The notes: generated from the letters alone by a model not told the origin. 64,000 nucleotides of DNA from Pseudanabaena sp. ABRG5-3 (GCF_003967015.1 NZ_AP017560.1:3966048-4030047), one strand, 5' to 3'; shown: positions 50,271 through 60,022, counted from the stretch's first letter. Numbers and translations: made by a program.

Positions 50271-50311
50271 AAGAGAAGAGTAGTAGTGCTTCGTACTACT
50301 ACTCTTCTCTT
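50271..50311. repeat. AAGAGAAGAGTAGTAGT hairpin
   Basis: A perfect 17-bp stem with a GCTTCG-type loop, of the CTTCG family seen elsewhere in the window. Confidence 0.75.
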
Positions 50312-50350
50312 AGCAAAACTTTTATAGCTACTCCCTTCCCGATATCAAAG

Positions 50351-50377
50351 ACGTTGCGGCGCTTCGCGCCGCAACGT
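50351..50377. repeat. ACGTTGCGGCGC hairpin
   Basis: A perfect 12-bp GC-rich stem with loop TTC, of the same type as 13377 and 21142. Confidence 0.75.
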
Positions 50378-50435
50378 TTAATCCTTCACTGAGCAGGGAG
50401 TATGATGTTTAGTAATCTCATGTGGAGATACAACT

Positions 50436-51170
50436 ATGGTCATTATTTCTGGTCAGCGTTTGCCCACCGCCGAAGAACTGCCTCACAGTGACGATACCCC
50501 CGTGGATAACGAGCTTCAAAATCATATTCCCAATCTTTTATTAAATATTCTGCTCAGTATTTGGGGTGATCGCCAAGATTGGTTTTTTGGTGTAGATATG
50601 GCGGTGTATTACGATCCTAATAAACCGCAGATTGTGCCTGATGGTTTTTTAGCTATGGGCGTACCTCGCAATACAGGCGATCGCGGTCGGCTGAGCTATT
50701 TGTTATGGCAAGAACAATATGTCTTACCAAAATTAGTACTAGAGGTTGTCTCCGAAAAATACAATGGCGAATATGAGAAAAAGCTAGAGGACTATCAAAG
50801 TATTGGGGTGCTTTACTATGTGATTTACAATCCCTTAGCAGGAAAGCAATCAAGATATAAGCAACGCCAACCTTTAGAGGTTTATCAACTGGTCAATCAA
50901 AAATATCAGCTATTAACAGGTAATCCTGTATGGCTTCCTGAGATTGGTTTAGCGATCGGTTATGAAAACGCAGATCATGCCAACTGGGAACGGGAATGGT
51001 TATTTTGGTATGACGAAACAGGTCAAAGGTATTTAACTGATCGCGAGAAGATCGCGGCAGCAGAATCAACTATTTTGGCAATGTGGGAAGCAAATGAGCA
51101 AGAGCGTCAAGCTAAGGAAAAATTAGAAAATTATCTTAGGTCAATGGGGATTAACCCTGACGACATTTAA
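50436..51170 (+). CDS. Uma2 family protein
   Basis: A 244-residue restriction-endonuclease-fold protein of the cyanobacteria-expanded Uma2 (DUF820) family. Strands GVDMAVYYDPNKPQIVPDGF (Asp/Glu pair for metal binding) and LPKLVLEVVSEKYNGEYEKK followed by DYQSIGVLYYVIYNP are diagnostic. A charged coiled-coil tail (residues 205-240) follows the nuclease fold. The biological role of these proteins is unclear. A second, broken copy lies at 40797-41006. A hairpin follows. Confidence 0.9.
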   Translation: MVIISGQRLPTAEELPHSDDTPVDNELQNHIPNLLLNILLSIWGDRQDWFFGVDMAVYYDPNKPQIVPDGFLAMGVPRNTGDRGRLSYLLWQEQYVLPKLVLEVVSEKYNGEYEKKLEDYQSIGVLYYVIYNPLAGKQSRYKQRQPLEVYQLVNQKYQLLTGNPVWLPEIGLAIGYENADHANWEREWLFWYDETGQRYLTDREKIAAAESTILAMWEANEQERQAKEKLENYLRSMGINPDDI

Positions 51171-51177
51171 ACATTAA

Positions 51178-51223
51178 ATTCAGAAGAGAATAGAGACGCT
51201 AAGTGCCTCTATCCTCATTCTGA
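51178..51223 (+). terminator. Imperfect hairpin after Uma2
   Basis: ATTCAGAA and its complement bracket an imperfect stem just past the Uma2 stop. Confidence 0.55.
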
Positions 51224-51297
51224 ATATATATTGAGGGCGCAAACCACTGTAAACTACAGAAATTAGATTTACAATCTTTTAGTCATTTTTAGCCAAT

Positions 51298-52212
51298 ATG
51301 GTAAAAAGCCTCGTTGATTCCCCTGAGCTATCTTCTAAGCCATCTCGCAAGCTATGGATGGCGGCGATTAAATTACCAATGTATAGTGTGGCGATCGTAC
51401 CGATCGCTACAGGTACGGCGATCGCCTATCGCGATACTGGGGTAATTAACTGGGGCATTTTTTTAACCTTTCTGGTTTCGGCAATTTTGATTTTGGTTTG
51501 GGAAAATCTCTGTAATGACGTATTTGACGCGGAGACAGGGATTGATGTCAACAAGGCGCATTCGGTGGTCAATCTCACAGGCAAGAAAAATGTGATCTTT
51601 GCGATCGCCAATATTTGCTTACTGGCAGGAATTAGTGGCGTATTGGCGATTTCATGGCTACAGCAGGATTTATTTGTGGTCAGTGCGATCGCCATTTGTT
51701 GTTTTCTGGGCTATATCTACCAAGGGCCACCTTTTCGATTGGGCTATCAAGGCTTGGGCGAAATTTTATGCTTTTTTGCCTTTGGACCCTTGGGCGTTTC
51801 CGCCGCCTATTACAGTCAAGCCAAGTCTTGGTCAGTAGGTTCCCTTGCTGCCGCGATCATTGTCGGGATTATCACTAGCTTGATTTTGTTCTGCTCCCAT
51901 TTCAATCAAGTTGCCGATGATTTGGCAGCAGGGAAAAAATCTCCTGTGGTACGACTAGGAACGAAGCGATCGGCGCAACTTTTGCCTTGGCTCTGTGGGG
52001 TGATTTATGCCATTACGATCGCGGCGATCATTTGTAACTTTTTCCCCATCTGGACAGCGATTATCTTGATCAGCTTACCGATCGCATGGAAGTTATGTAC
52101 CTTCATTGGCGAGAATCATGATCAAGCCGATCTATTACTAAATTGTCGATTTATTGCAGTGGCTTTACATTTTGTTGTTGGTTCAGGGTTGAGTATTAGC
52201 TTGATTTTCTAA
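51298..52212 (+). CDS. menA: 1,4-dihydroxy-2-naphthoate phytyltransferase
   Basis: A 304-residue UbiA-type membrane prenyltransferase that adds the phytyl chain in phylloquinone synthesis, the quinone of photosystem I. The Asp-rich motif ENLCNDVFDAETGIDVNKAH is present, with HFNQVADDLAAGKKSPVVRL as the second. Eight or nine helices are visible. No other men gene is near. The ATG start gives a short polar N-terminus before helix one. Confidence 0.94.
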   Translation: MVKSLVDSPELSSKPSRKLWMAAIKLPMYSVAIVPIATGTAIAYRDTGVINWGIFLTFLVSAILILVWENLCNDVFDAETGIDVNKAHSVVNLTGKKNVIFAIANICLLAGISGVLAISWLQQDLFVVSAIAICCFLGYIYQGPPFRLGYQGLGEILCFFAFGPLGVSAAYYSQAKSWSVGSLAAAIIVGIITSLILFCSHFNQVADDLAAGKKSPVVRLGTKRSAQLLPWLCGVIYAITIAAIICNFFPIWTAIILISLPIAWKLCTFIGENHDQADLLLNCRFIAVALHFVVGSGLSISLIF

Positions 52213-52213
52213 T

Positions 52214-52243
52214 AAAAAAAGCGGTACTTCGTACCGTTTTTTT
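52214..52243. terminator. menA / ATPase shared terminator
   Basis: The stem CGGTAC/GTACCG with TTC loop between seven A and seven T. Confidence 0.9.
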
Positions 52244-54860
52244 AGGCGTTTCTCCATTTGAGGAACTCAAACCAAATGACGCTGGCAATACCTGATAATA
52301 GGGCGATCGCTAAATCTTCGGGTTGCAGATAGGAAAACTGGAAGAGTTGCCTTAAAAAAGGAACGTATAGGATTAATCCCAGAAATACGATCGCGCCACT
52401 AATAATCCACCAGATTGAAGCATTGGGAACTTTCATGGTGCTGAGGATCGTTCTTGTCCATGAGCGATTGGTGAGAATCATCGCGAGGTTAGACACAATC
52501 AAGGTGGTGAAGACTAAGCCCCTTGCACCACAGGCTCCCGCATTACAAAGGATGATATCAGGGGCAAATTTGCCTTGATAATTAGCGATCGCATAGACAA
52601 TTACTAACACTGCTAAAACGCTCAATCCTTGCAACAGTGTTAACCATAATGTGCGCCGATCAAAGAGTGGTTCCTTCGGATTGCGGGGTGGACGCTGCAT
52701 CACATTGGCTTCGGCTGCCTCTGCTTCAAAGGCGATCGTGCAGGCAGGATCGATAATCAAATGCAGAAAGGCTATATGAATCGGCAAAAGTACTAACGAC
52801 CATTGCATAAAAATGGGAACTAAGGAGATACCTGCGATCGGCACATGAACGGCGAGGGTGTATGCCATTCCTTTTTTGAGATTATCGAAAATGCGGCGAC
52901 CAAGTTTCACAGATTCCACAATCGAAGTGAAGTCATCATTCAGTAACACTAAATCCGCCGATTCTCTCGCCACATCTGTACCTCTGCCGCCCATCGCAAT
53001 CCCAATGTGAGCCGCTTTAAGGGCAGGAGCATCATTGACACCATCGCCTGTCATCGCCACAATTTCACCGCTTTGCTTCAGGGCATTTACAATTAAGAGC
53101 TTTTGTTCAGGGACAACGCGAGCAAAAATATTTGTACTCCGAATTCGCGATCGCAGTTGTTCTTCCGTCATCTGTTCGAGTTCTGCGCCTGTGATCACTT
53201 CCCCACTGTTTAGCCCAATTTGTTTCGCAATATTTTGCGCCGTTGAGGGATAGTCTCCCGTAATCATCACTACGCGAATTCCTGCTTGATAACATTCAGC
53301 GATCGCAGGGGCAACCGTAGGACGAACGGGATCCGTTAAGCCAACTAAACCAATAAATTCAAAATCAAAATCATGCTGGCGCGAAGGTAGGGAACCATCC
53401 GTAGGTGGTCGATGCCTTGGACTATTAGGAGAAAGGTAGCCCTTCGCAACACCAAGTACCCTTAACCCTGAGGCTGCCATGATATTTGCCTGTAGCTCCA
53501 AATCCGTGAGCCTCTCAGGACTAAAATGACAAAGATCGGCGATCGCTTCAGGCGCACCTTTAGCGGCGATTTCCTTTGCACCACCTGCGATGGGTTCCCA
53601 CACACAGGACATGGCTCGTAACTCTCCTGACAAGGGATATTCGCGCAAAGTGTTCCAATCATCATGGAGATGCTCTGTACCTGCTAGTAGCTGAGAACCA
53701 ACTAATTTGAGAGCCTTTTCCATCGGATCAAAAGGATCTTTGCGACTGGCGAGAATGCCATATTCAATTAAGCGATGGAAATCCTCTGGCAAGGCTTCTC
53801 GCTCATGCAAGGTGAGATCGTAAAAAGCAGGATTTTGCGAACCTTCTTGATAAACAAATAATTGCTGCACCGTCATTTGATTGAGGGTGAGTGTTCCTGT
53901 TTTATCCACACAGAGGACTGTTGCAGAGCCAAGGGTTTCAACAACAGGAATCCTTCGCGTAAGGACATTTTGCAGCGAAAATCGCCATGCCCCCAATGCT
54001 AAGAAGATGGCGAGAACTACAGGAATTTCATTGGGCAAAATCGCCATCCCCAGAGCTAAACCTGCTAATACACCATGCAGCCAATCGCCGCGAGTAATTC
54101 CATAAATCACCACGGCAATGATACAAATAGCGATCGCAATAATCGTCAATTGTTTAACAATCCGTCGCGTTTCCTTTTGCAGCTTAGAATCTTCCTGCTC
54201 GATTGTTTGGAGAGCCTTACCGATTTTGCCCATCTCCGTTTTGGAGCCAGTGGCTTGGACTTCAATAATTGCCTGTCCCTGTACAGCTAAAGTTCCCGAA
54301 TAGACATAGGGCAAATCGTCACCACCAGCCCGATTGACTGGTAGCTGCAAACTGTCATCCACCGCAACTTTTCGCACAGGTAGAGATTCCCCTGTTAAGA
54401 GCGATTCATCAACGGTGAGGTGCGTTGACCATAGCAATACACCATCCGCAGGAATGCGATCGCCTTCCGCGATCACAATCAAATCTCCCCGCACCACTTC
54501 CCGACCTGCAATCCGCTTCCGTTGACCATCGCGAATGACAAGGGCGCGAGGACTGGATAGGTCGCGCAAAGCTTCGAGGGATTTTTCGGTCTTCTGCTCT
54601 TGATAAAGATTAATTCCCACAATAAAAAACACAAAACCTAGTAATATCAATGCTTCCTGAGCATCACCGAGAAATAGATAAATACCGCCGCAACCAAGTA
54701 ATAACAAGAAAATCGGTTCGCTAGCAATTTCCCAAATAATTCCCCAAATATTGCGGCGATCGCTAGCTGGCAGTTCATTATATCCCTCATTTTGAAGGCG
54801 TTGGCTGACTTCCTGTTCTGAGAGTCCTGTTAACTCTTGAGGATTAATTACAGTTCTCAT
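52242..54860 (-). CDS. Cation-transporting P-type ATPase
   Basis: An 872-residue pump. It has an N-terminal cation_ATPase_N domain, the actuator motif LLTGESLPVRK (TGES), the phosphorylation site CVDKTGTLTLNQM, the hinge MTGDGVNDAPALKAAHIGIA and a C-terminal helix bundle. The ion-path motif in helix 4 reads ILPNEIPVVLAI, with Asn before Glu where calcium pumps have PEG-L-P; the subfamily is closest to P2-type (Ca-ATPase-like) pumps but the ion is not certain. It is monocistronic and faces menA across a shared terminator. Confidence 0.92.
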   Translation of the reverse strand: MRTVINPQELTGLSEQEVSQRLQNEGYNELPASDRRNIWGIIWEIASEPIFLLLLGCGGIYLFLGDAQEALILLGFVFFIVGINLYQEQKTEKSLEALRDLSSPRALVIRDGQRKRIAGREVVRGDLIVIAEGDRIPADGVLLWSTHLTVDESLLTGESLPVRKVAVDDSLQLPVNRAGGDDLPYVYSGTLAVQGQAIIEVQATGSKTEMGKIGKALQTIEQEDSKLQKETRRIVKQLTIIAIAICIIAVVIYGITRGDWLHGVLAGLALGMAILPNEIPVVLAIFLALGAWRFSLQNVLTRRIPVVETLGSATVLCVDKTGTLTLNQMTVQQLFVYQEGSQNPAFYDLTLHEREALPEDFHRLIEYGILASRKDPFDPMEKALKLVGSQLLAGTEHLHDDWNTLREYPLSGELRAMSCVWEPIAGGAKEIAAKGAPEAIADLCHFSPERLTDLELQANIMAASGLRVLGVAKGYLSPNSPRHRPPTDGSLPSRQHDFDFEFIGLVGLTDPVRPTVAPAIAECYQAGIRVVMITGDYPSTAQNIAKQIGLNSGEVITGAELEQMTEEQLRSRIRSTNIFARVVPEQKLLIVNALKQSGEIVAMTGDGVNDAPALKAAHIGIAMGGRGTDVARESADLVLLNDDFTSIVESVKLGRRIFDNLKKGMAYTLAVHVPIAGISLVPIFMQWSLVLLPIHIAFLHLIIDPACTIAFEAEAAEANVMQRPPRNPKEPLFDRRTLWLTLLQGLSVLAVLVIVYAIANYQGKFAPDIILCNAGACGARGLVFTTLIVSNLAMILTNRSWTRTILSTMKVPNASIWWIISGAIVFLGLILYVPFLRQLFQFSYLQPEDLAIALLSGIASVIWFEFLKWRNA

Positions 54861-54893
54861 AGTTCTATCACCAACATTTTATGATTTTGAGAA

Positions 54894-54989
54894 TATAGCA
54901 ATTTTTATACTAGTGAGGTACAGACAAGGGGCTTAAGCCCCTTGTTCAGCTAGCTTACCTTGTACCTTACTAGACTGAAAACCGCTATA
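54894..54989. mobile_element. 96-bp miniature inverted-repeat element, copy B
   Basis: Same sequence by eye as copy A at 44082 over all 96 bases; flanked here by GAA and ATC. It sits 33 bp upstream of the P-type ATPase start. A short hairpin TAATCAAATACTT...AAGTATTTGATTA follows at 54988-55022. Confidence 0.88.
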
Positions 54990-55092
54990 ATCAAATACTT
55001 CGCGATCGCAAAGTATTTGATTATTCTCTTGTGTAGATCTTATGACAGTTTTATAACGATTGGATCTTGTCCATCAGCCCGTCAGCCACTTA

Positions 55093-55299
55093 ATGAGAAG
55101 TAATTGCAATCAATGATGAGAAGTAATCGCAATCAATTTGATGGAAGCATGTTTAGCAGCACCTTAATTCTATAAAGCGAAGTAATTAAGTATCTGGGCA
55201 TAATTAAAAAACAGAACAAAGAACTGTGGTGCGTGTACCACAGTTCTTTAATTATGCTCAGCTAATTCCAATCAGTAATGAGAAGTAATTGCAACCAAT
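55093..55299 (+). repeat. ATGAGAAGTAATTGCAATCA repeats
   Basis: Copies at 55093, 55116 and 55278; the first two are spaced 23 bp, and each differs by one base from a consensus. Confidence 0.7.
55198..55257. repeat. Long hairpin AAAGAACTGTGGT
   Basis: An inner 13-bp perfect stem plus an outer GCATAATT/AATTATGC stem with a 12-nt bulge, without a nearby upstream gene on either strand to terminate. Confidence 0.7.
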
Positions 55300-55390
55300 T
55301 TTTGGGAAGAATTATTAAGATTTGTGGAGACTAATATCATCGCGCTTGTATCATAGCCAAGTTATTTGCATTGACTAGTAGCGGAGAGAA

Positions 55391-56086
55391 ATGCAAAAAA
55401 GAATCCCTATCAAGCTCCCAATCCCCAATTTTCTGCATAGTACAACAAGAAGCCTAGCTGTCACTGCTATTACTGGCTACCAAAGATTTATCTCACCATA
55501 TAAAGGCTTTTCCTGCGCCCATCGTGTTCTTTATGGTTGTGAGTCCTGTTCGCAATATTTTAAGCGGGTAATCACAGAAGAGGGAATCTTCACCGCGATC
55601 GCCAATGCTAAGGGGAGATTTCAGGAATGTCGAGAGGCTAATGAAATCTTAAAAGTGCGAAAAGCGAAATGTCGAGCTATTCGTAAGTATTACGCTAGTC
55701 GATTAACCTCAAATTCTGTAGCTATCGAATCTGGAGAATCTGACGATTCTGAACAGGAACCTGAAAATGCTGATGCTACTCAAGACGGGCAAAATCCTGA
55801 AAATACTGACACGAAAAAACTAGGCGGCTCAAGATGGGCGAGGAAAGAGCGATCACAAGTTAATAGTACTGGCAACAATAATAATTGTGACTATGGGATT
55901 GATGATTGCTTTGATTGCGCTAACTGTGCAGATGTGATTACTGACATTCCTAGTGACTGCATCAACAATTTCAATTGTGATAATGCCAACTGTCTATCAG
56001 GGATGGATTGCAGTGGGTTCGATTGCGGTGCTTTAGATTGTAGTGGTTTAGACTGTGGTGCTTTAGATTGCGGTAGTTGTAGCTAA
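55391..56086 (+). CDS. YidD-domain protein with Cys-rich tail
   Basis: A 231-residue protein. Residues about 12-80 match the YidD membrane-protein insertion factor: AITGYQRFISPYKGFSCAHR and GCESCSQYFKRVITEEG (YidD consensus CRFYPSCSQYA). The CxxxxGCESCS spacing is unlike standard YidD, so it is a divergent member. Residues 90-170 are acidic and low complexity. The tail is Cys-rich, ending with DCSGF DCGAL DCSGL DCGAL DCGS, a five-residue period with Asp-Cys, possibly a metal or disulfide stack. A ribosome site GGAGAG precedes the ATG. Function of the tail is unknown. Confidence 0.75.
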   Translation: MQKRIPIKLPIPNFLHSTTRSLAVTAITGYQRFISPYKGFSCAHRVLYGCESCSQYFKRVITEEGIFTAIANAKGRFQECREANEILKVRKAKCRAIRKYYASRLTSNSVAIESGESDDSEQEPENADATQDGQNPENTDTKKLGGSRWARKERSQVNSTGNNNNCDYGIDDCFDCANCADVITDIPSDCINNFNCDNANCLSGMDCSGFDCGALDCSGLDCGALDCGSCS

Positions 56087-56345
56087 GACACACAGGAATA
56101 CGAAATATTACGCGATATTGCTGTTTTTTTACTAAGTTAATGATAGTAAAGATTCAATGATTCACATCAGTTGGATGACAATTTATAGATGAATCTTTAT
56201 TCAAATCCTAAAGAATAAGTCTGGGTATAGCTTTGAGTCTATTTTAATAATTTGATAATTTGTTAACTTTTATATCAAAAGACTTAATACAAGTTTACAA
56301 AACCTTCATACAATAGATCATGAAGAGTAAGTATTTATCCTCATC

Positions 56346-57956
56346 ATGTCTGTTGCAGAATTTCCTTGGCTTACAACAATTCTTTTGTTTCCTCTAGTCG
56401 CTGCCTTTGCGATTCCTTTCATTCCAGACAAATACGGCAAGACCGTGCGATCATATGCTGTGGGGGTAGGTTTTGTCGAACTATCTTTAATCATTTACGC
56501 ATTCTGGAGTCAATATAACCTGCATGAAGCAGCGTTCCAGATGTCCGAAACCTATGCTTGGATTCCTCAAATTGGTTTGAACTTTTCCTTAGCGGTTGAT
56601 GGCTTATCGATGCCGCTAATTTTATTGACTGGGTTGATTACCACCCTTGCAATTTTTGCGAGTTGGAATGTTACCCAAAAGCCTCGCCTGTTCTACTTCT
56701 TGATGCTTTGCCTATATAGCGCTCAGATTGGCGTATTTGCAGCTCAAGACCTATTGCTATTCTTCTTCATGTGGGAATTAGAACTGATTCCTGTGTATTT
56801 ACTGATTTCGATTTGGGGGGGAGCTAAACGTCTTTACGCCGCAACCAAGTTTATTCTCTACACAGCATTAGGTTCGATTTTCATTCTCGTAGCTGGTTTA
56901 GCGATGGCATTTTATGGCGATGTCACCACCTTTAATCTATCGGAATTAGCCTTAAAGCAATATCCGATCGCCTTTGAGTTACTTGCCTATGCTGGTTTCT
57001 TAATCGCCTTTGGTGTAAAGTTACCGATTTTCCCACTACATACTTGGTTGCCCGATGCTCACGGGGAAGCTTCTGCACCTGTCTCGATGGTATTAGCAGG
57101 TGTTTTGCTAAAAATGGGGGGCTATGCCTTAATCCGTTTCAATATTGAAATGTTGCCAAATGCCCATGTTTACTTTGCACCTTTGCTAGCCGTTTTAGGC
57201 GTAGTCGGTATTGTTTATGGAGCATTAGCCGCCTTCGCTCAACAAAATCTCAAGCGTCGCCTCGCCTATTCATCGATTTCCCACATGGGCTTTATCCTAG
57301 TAGGACTGGCATCATTTAATGATCTTGGTGTTAGCGGTGCAGTATTGCAAATGCTATCCCACGGTTTGATTGCAGGCGCATTATTCTTTCTAGCGGGTGT
57401 CACCTACGATCGCACCCATACTTTAATGATGGACGAAATGGGTGGTATTGCCAAAATCATGCCTAAGGCTTTTGCCTTGATGACTGCTTCGGCAATGGCT
57501 TCTCTCGCACTTCCAGGGATGAGTGGATTTGTGAGCGAATTGAAGATTTTCCTTGGTATTACCACCAGCGATGTCTATGCTTCTAACTTCAAGATTGTCA
57601 TGATCTTCTTAGCGGCTGTCGGTGTGATTATTACCCCAATCTACTTACTCTCAACTTTGCGCCAAGTCTTCTATGGCAAGCCTAATCCAGCTTTGCACTT
57701 CGATAAATATGTTAGTGATGCGAAACCTCGCGAAGTGCTTGTCGCTGCTTGTTTACTTGTGCCAATTGTGGCGATCGGTTTGTATCCAAAGTTGGCAACC
57801 CAAACCTACGATGCCAAAACTGTAGCGGTTACAGAGCAGGCTCGTGATGCTTTTAGTTTGGTGGCTCAGTCCAACCCACATCTTTATTCATCAGGGTTCA
57901 TCGCTCCCCAACTTCCACACACAACGCCTCAATCCCTCTTAGGAATTGTCGAATAA
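56346..57956 (+). CDS. ndhD: NAD(P)H-quinone oxidoreductase subunit 4 (NdhD)
   Basis: A 536-residue proton-translocating membrane subunit of the NDH-1 complex in respiration and cyclic electron flow. The segments [20 protein letters not shown] (antiporter-family Glu), [20 protein letters not shown] and [16 protein letters not shown] are diagnostic. About 14 helices. The sequence looks like the NdhD1/D2 type. No ndhF is adjacent; the gene stands alone with a terminator downstream. The upstream gap of about 260 bp is AT-rich and contains no recognisable operator. Confidence 0.95.
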   Translation: MSVAEFPWLTTILLFPLVAAFAIPFIPDKYGKTVRSYAVGVGFVELSLIIYAFWSQYNLHEAAFQMSETYAWIPQIGLNFSLAVDGLSMPLILLTGLITTLAIFASWNVTQKPRLFYFLMLCLYSAQIGVFAAQDLLLFFFMWELELIPVYLLISIWGGAKRLYAATKFILYTALGSIFILVAGLAMAFYGDVTTFNLSELALKQYPIAFELLAYAGFLIAFGVKLPIFPLHTWLPDAHGEASAPVSMVLAGVLLKMGGYALIRFNIEMLPNAHVYFAPLLAVLGVVGIVYGALAAFAQQNLKRRLAYSSISHMGFILVGLASFNDLGVSGAVLQMLSHGLIAGALFFLAGVTYDRTHTLMMDEMGGIAKIMPKAFALMTASAMASLALPGMSGFVSELKIFLGITTSDVYASNFKIVMIFLAAVGVIITPIYLLSTLRQVFYGKPNPALHFDKYVSDAKPREVLVAACLLVPIVAIGLYPKLATQTYDAKTVAVTEQARDAFSLVAQSNPHLYSSGFIAPQLPHTTPQSLLGIVE

Positions 57957-57979
57957 CTCATAAATTCTGCACAGATTAG

Positions 57980-58004
57980 AAAAGGAGCGCTTGGCGCTCC
58001 TTTT
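57980..58004 (+). terminator. ndhD terminator
   Basis: AAAAGGAGCGC, loop TTG, GCGCTCCTTTTT, 24 bases past the stop. Confidence 0.9.
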
Positions 58005-58065
58005 TGTTTTTGAAAAACCTTACTGAGTTTGATTTTTATAGCTGTCACCATTCCTATTAGAACGC

Positions 58066-58101
58066 AAATCCAAGAAGCGCCGCCACTCGCTTCTTGGATT
58101 T
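58066..58101 (-). terminator. Hairpin past RqcH gene
   Basis: AAATCCAAGAAGCG and its complement around CCGCCACT, 5 bases past the RqcH stop (minus strand). Confidence 0.8.
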
Positions 58102-58105
58102 GGTA

Positions 58106-60022
58106 TTAGGTTGTTGTAATTCTTAGAGAGCTTGGCTGTCCCCACATAATCTTTTCATGGGTATAGACAACCATCCCCGGTTTTGAGCCTTTAGGCTTAA
58201 ACACATATTTGGGATGAGTACAGACCACAGGCACTTGATCACTTTGACGCGCTCGACTGTAATAGGCGGCATAGTTAGCGGCGACTTGGAGATCGTGGTC
58301 ATCGGCGATCGCCCCTGCGGGTAAGCGTAGCAACACATGGCTACCAGAGATTTCTTGGGCATGGAGCCAGAGGTCATATTCCCCTGCAATGCGGAAGGAA
58401 ATCAAATCATTTTGATAGTTATTGCGACCTACCCACACTTCAAAGCCATTGGGAGTCGTAAAGCGGTGACAATCAGGAATTTCGTCCTGCTTACCTTTAT
58501 TACTTTTATGCTTGCCACCCTTATTATTTTTAGAATTCCCTTTAGTACGCGCCACATATTCGGCTGTCACCTTGAGATATCCCTGTTGCGCTAGTTCTGC
58601 ACGAATTTCCTGTAAAGCAGATAGTTCACTTTGCTCCAATAAACTCACAGCCGTGGCAACCTGCTCTAGATAGGCAATTTCCTGTTGCACAGATTCTAAT
58701 AAAGGCGCGATCGCAAGGGCAGCCCGTTTTTGCTTTTGATGTTTTTTATAAAAGGACTGAGCATTTTGGGCAGCATTCTGAGTCGGATCAAGGGGAATAG
58801 TTATTAATTCATTGGAATGGAAATCAGGAAGAGAAATCTCTTTCATGCCAATTTCCCAGAGGTGCAGATGCGCCATTAACAAATCTGCTTTATCTTTAAA
58901 ATCATCGGCTTGAGTCGAGAGTTGCAGCCGTTCGAGAAATTCCGTCTCCTTAAGACTTAACTTCCCTAACTGATTTTGAATCGCTTGGCTAATCTGCTGA
59001 TGCAACTGCTGAAAAGCCACCTGTCCCGTTTGTTGAGAATAGTAGCGATCGCAAAAACTATTCACTGATAAAGGATTTCCCTCATCCCCCAACCCCTTCT
59101 CCCAAGGAGGGAGAAGGGGAGTCATGTCCCCCTCTCCCAAGAGGGGAGAGGGTCTAGGGGTGAGGGTTTTATTTCCCTCTCCCCCTTTGGGAGAGGGGCT
59201 AGGGGTCTTATTCCCCTCTCCTGCGGGAGAGGGGCTAGGGGTGAGGGCATATCCTTTCCCTTCTAAATGAGGATAGAACTGTTTTTTATCAATACAAGTC
59301 AGCCAAATCTGCCAAGCGCGATAGAGAGACTCCCATTCAGAGAGAGTTAACTCGACAACATTCTTGTCGCCATGAATATCTGCACTTAGCAATAGCGATC
59401 GCACTAGCGACGAACTCACCCCTCGATAATTGCTCAGTAAATTGCGCTTAATTTCCTTGGGAATCAAAATGAGGCGATCGCGCCATGCGTCAAAAGATTC
59501 ATTTAAGTTAGGAATTGCTTCGAGTAATGCGGGTGGTAACTCATAGCGATCGCCTGTTTGGATCGGACGGACTCGCGACTGTTTATTGCTAACTTGGTGA
59601 GCAGCCGTGACGATTTCGCGATCAGCCTTCACCAAAATTGCGTTGCTATATTTGCCCATCACCTCTAGATAGAGATGCCACTGCACCACATCATCGGGAC
59701 GTTTGGCAAATTGCAGATCGACTACCCGCTCCCAAGGACTGGTCAACTGCACAGAGACAAGGGCAAATCCTGCGACTTGATGCAAAATCTGTTGGCTAAA
59801 GGTGAAAGTATCGGGCTGTCTCGGTGGTGGCGCACTGAGGTGGAGTCTAGCAGCCTGTGGATGCCATGACAGCAATAGCCATTGTTTCTTTTCTAAAGTT
59901 CGTAATTGTAAATGGATCGTGTGGCGATCGCTCTGATGCACCTGCTCTAACCTCGCAGGCACACAAGCTGTATTTAGCTCATGGGTCAAAGCCACAAGTG
60001 TTGTTAGGTCGGCAGGTTGCAT
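58106..60022 (-). CDS. NFACT/RqcH-like ribosome quality-control protein
   Basis: A 638-residue homologue of RqcH/FbpA (formerly fibronectin-binding), which adds C-terminal Ala tails to stalled nascent chains. The N-terminal NFACT-N domain runs to about 235; the coiled-coil middle to about 510; and the NFACT-R end has FTTPNGFEVWVGRNNYQNDL then FRIAGEYDLWLHAQ and SGSHVLLRLP. Residues about 258-312 are a proline/glycine-rich insert read from palindromic repeats (LTPSPSPAGEGNKTPSPSPK and similar), absent from normal members. The frame stays open through it. The start ATG at 60022 fits the family start (MQPADLTTL). Confidence 0.9.
   Translation of the reverse strand: MQPADLTTLVALTHELNTACVPARLEQVHQSDRHTIHLQLRTLEKKQWLLLSWHPQAARLHLSAPPPRQPDTFTFSQQILHQVAGFALVSVQLTSPWERVVDLQFAKRPDDVVQWHLYLEVMGKYSNAILVKADREIVTAAHQVSNKQSRVRPIQTGDRYELPPALLEAIPNLNESFDAWRDRLILIPKEIKRNLLSNYRGVSSSLVRSLLLSADIHGDKNVVELTLSEWESLYRAWQIWLTCIDKKQFYPHLEGKGYALTPSPSPAGEGNKTPSPSPKGGEGNKTLTPRPSPLLGEGDMTPLLPPWEKGLGDEGNPLSVNSFCDRYYSQQTGQVAFQQLHQQISQAIQNQLGKLSLKETEFLERLQLSTQADDFKDKADLLMAHLHLWEIGMKEISLPDFHSNELITIPLDPTQNAAQNAQSFYKKHQKQKRAALAIAPLLESVQQEIAYLEQVATAVSLLEQSELSALQEIRAELAQQGYLKVTAEYVARTKGNSKNNKGGKHKSNKGKQDEIPDCHRFTTPNGFEVWVGRNNYQNDLISFRIAGEYDLWLHAQEISGSHVLLRLPAGAIADDHDLQVAANYAAYYSRARQSDQVPVVCTHPKYVFKPKGSKPGMVVYTHEKIMWGQPSSLRITTT
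59090..59252. repeat. Palindromic repeats inside RqcH gene
   Basis: Three hairpin units with CCCCTCTCCC...GGGAGAGGGG cores alternate with GGGGTGAGGG and GGGGCTAGGGG. They resemble intergenic palindromes of cyanobacteria yet lie within a coding frame. Confidence 0.85.

Larger units (their letters stand above)
50160..50435. other. Intergenic hairpin region before Uma2
   Basis: About 276 bp with the pds promoter side and two strong hairpins (50271-50311 and 50351-50377). Confidence 0.55.
54990..55390. other. Repeat-filled intergenic region
   Basis: About 400 bp with a hairpin next to copy B, three copies of a 22-bp repeat, and a long hairpin at 55198-55257. No gene is seen. Confidence 0.6.
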
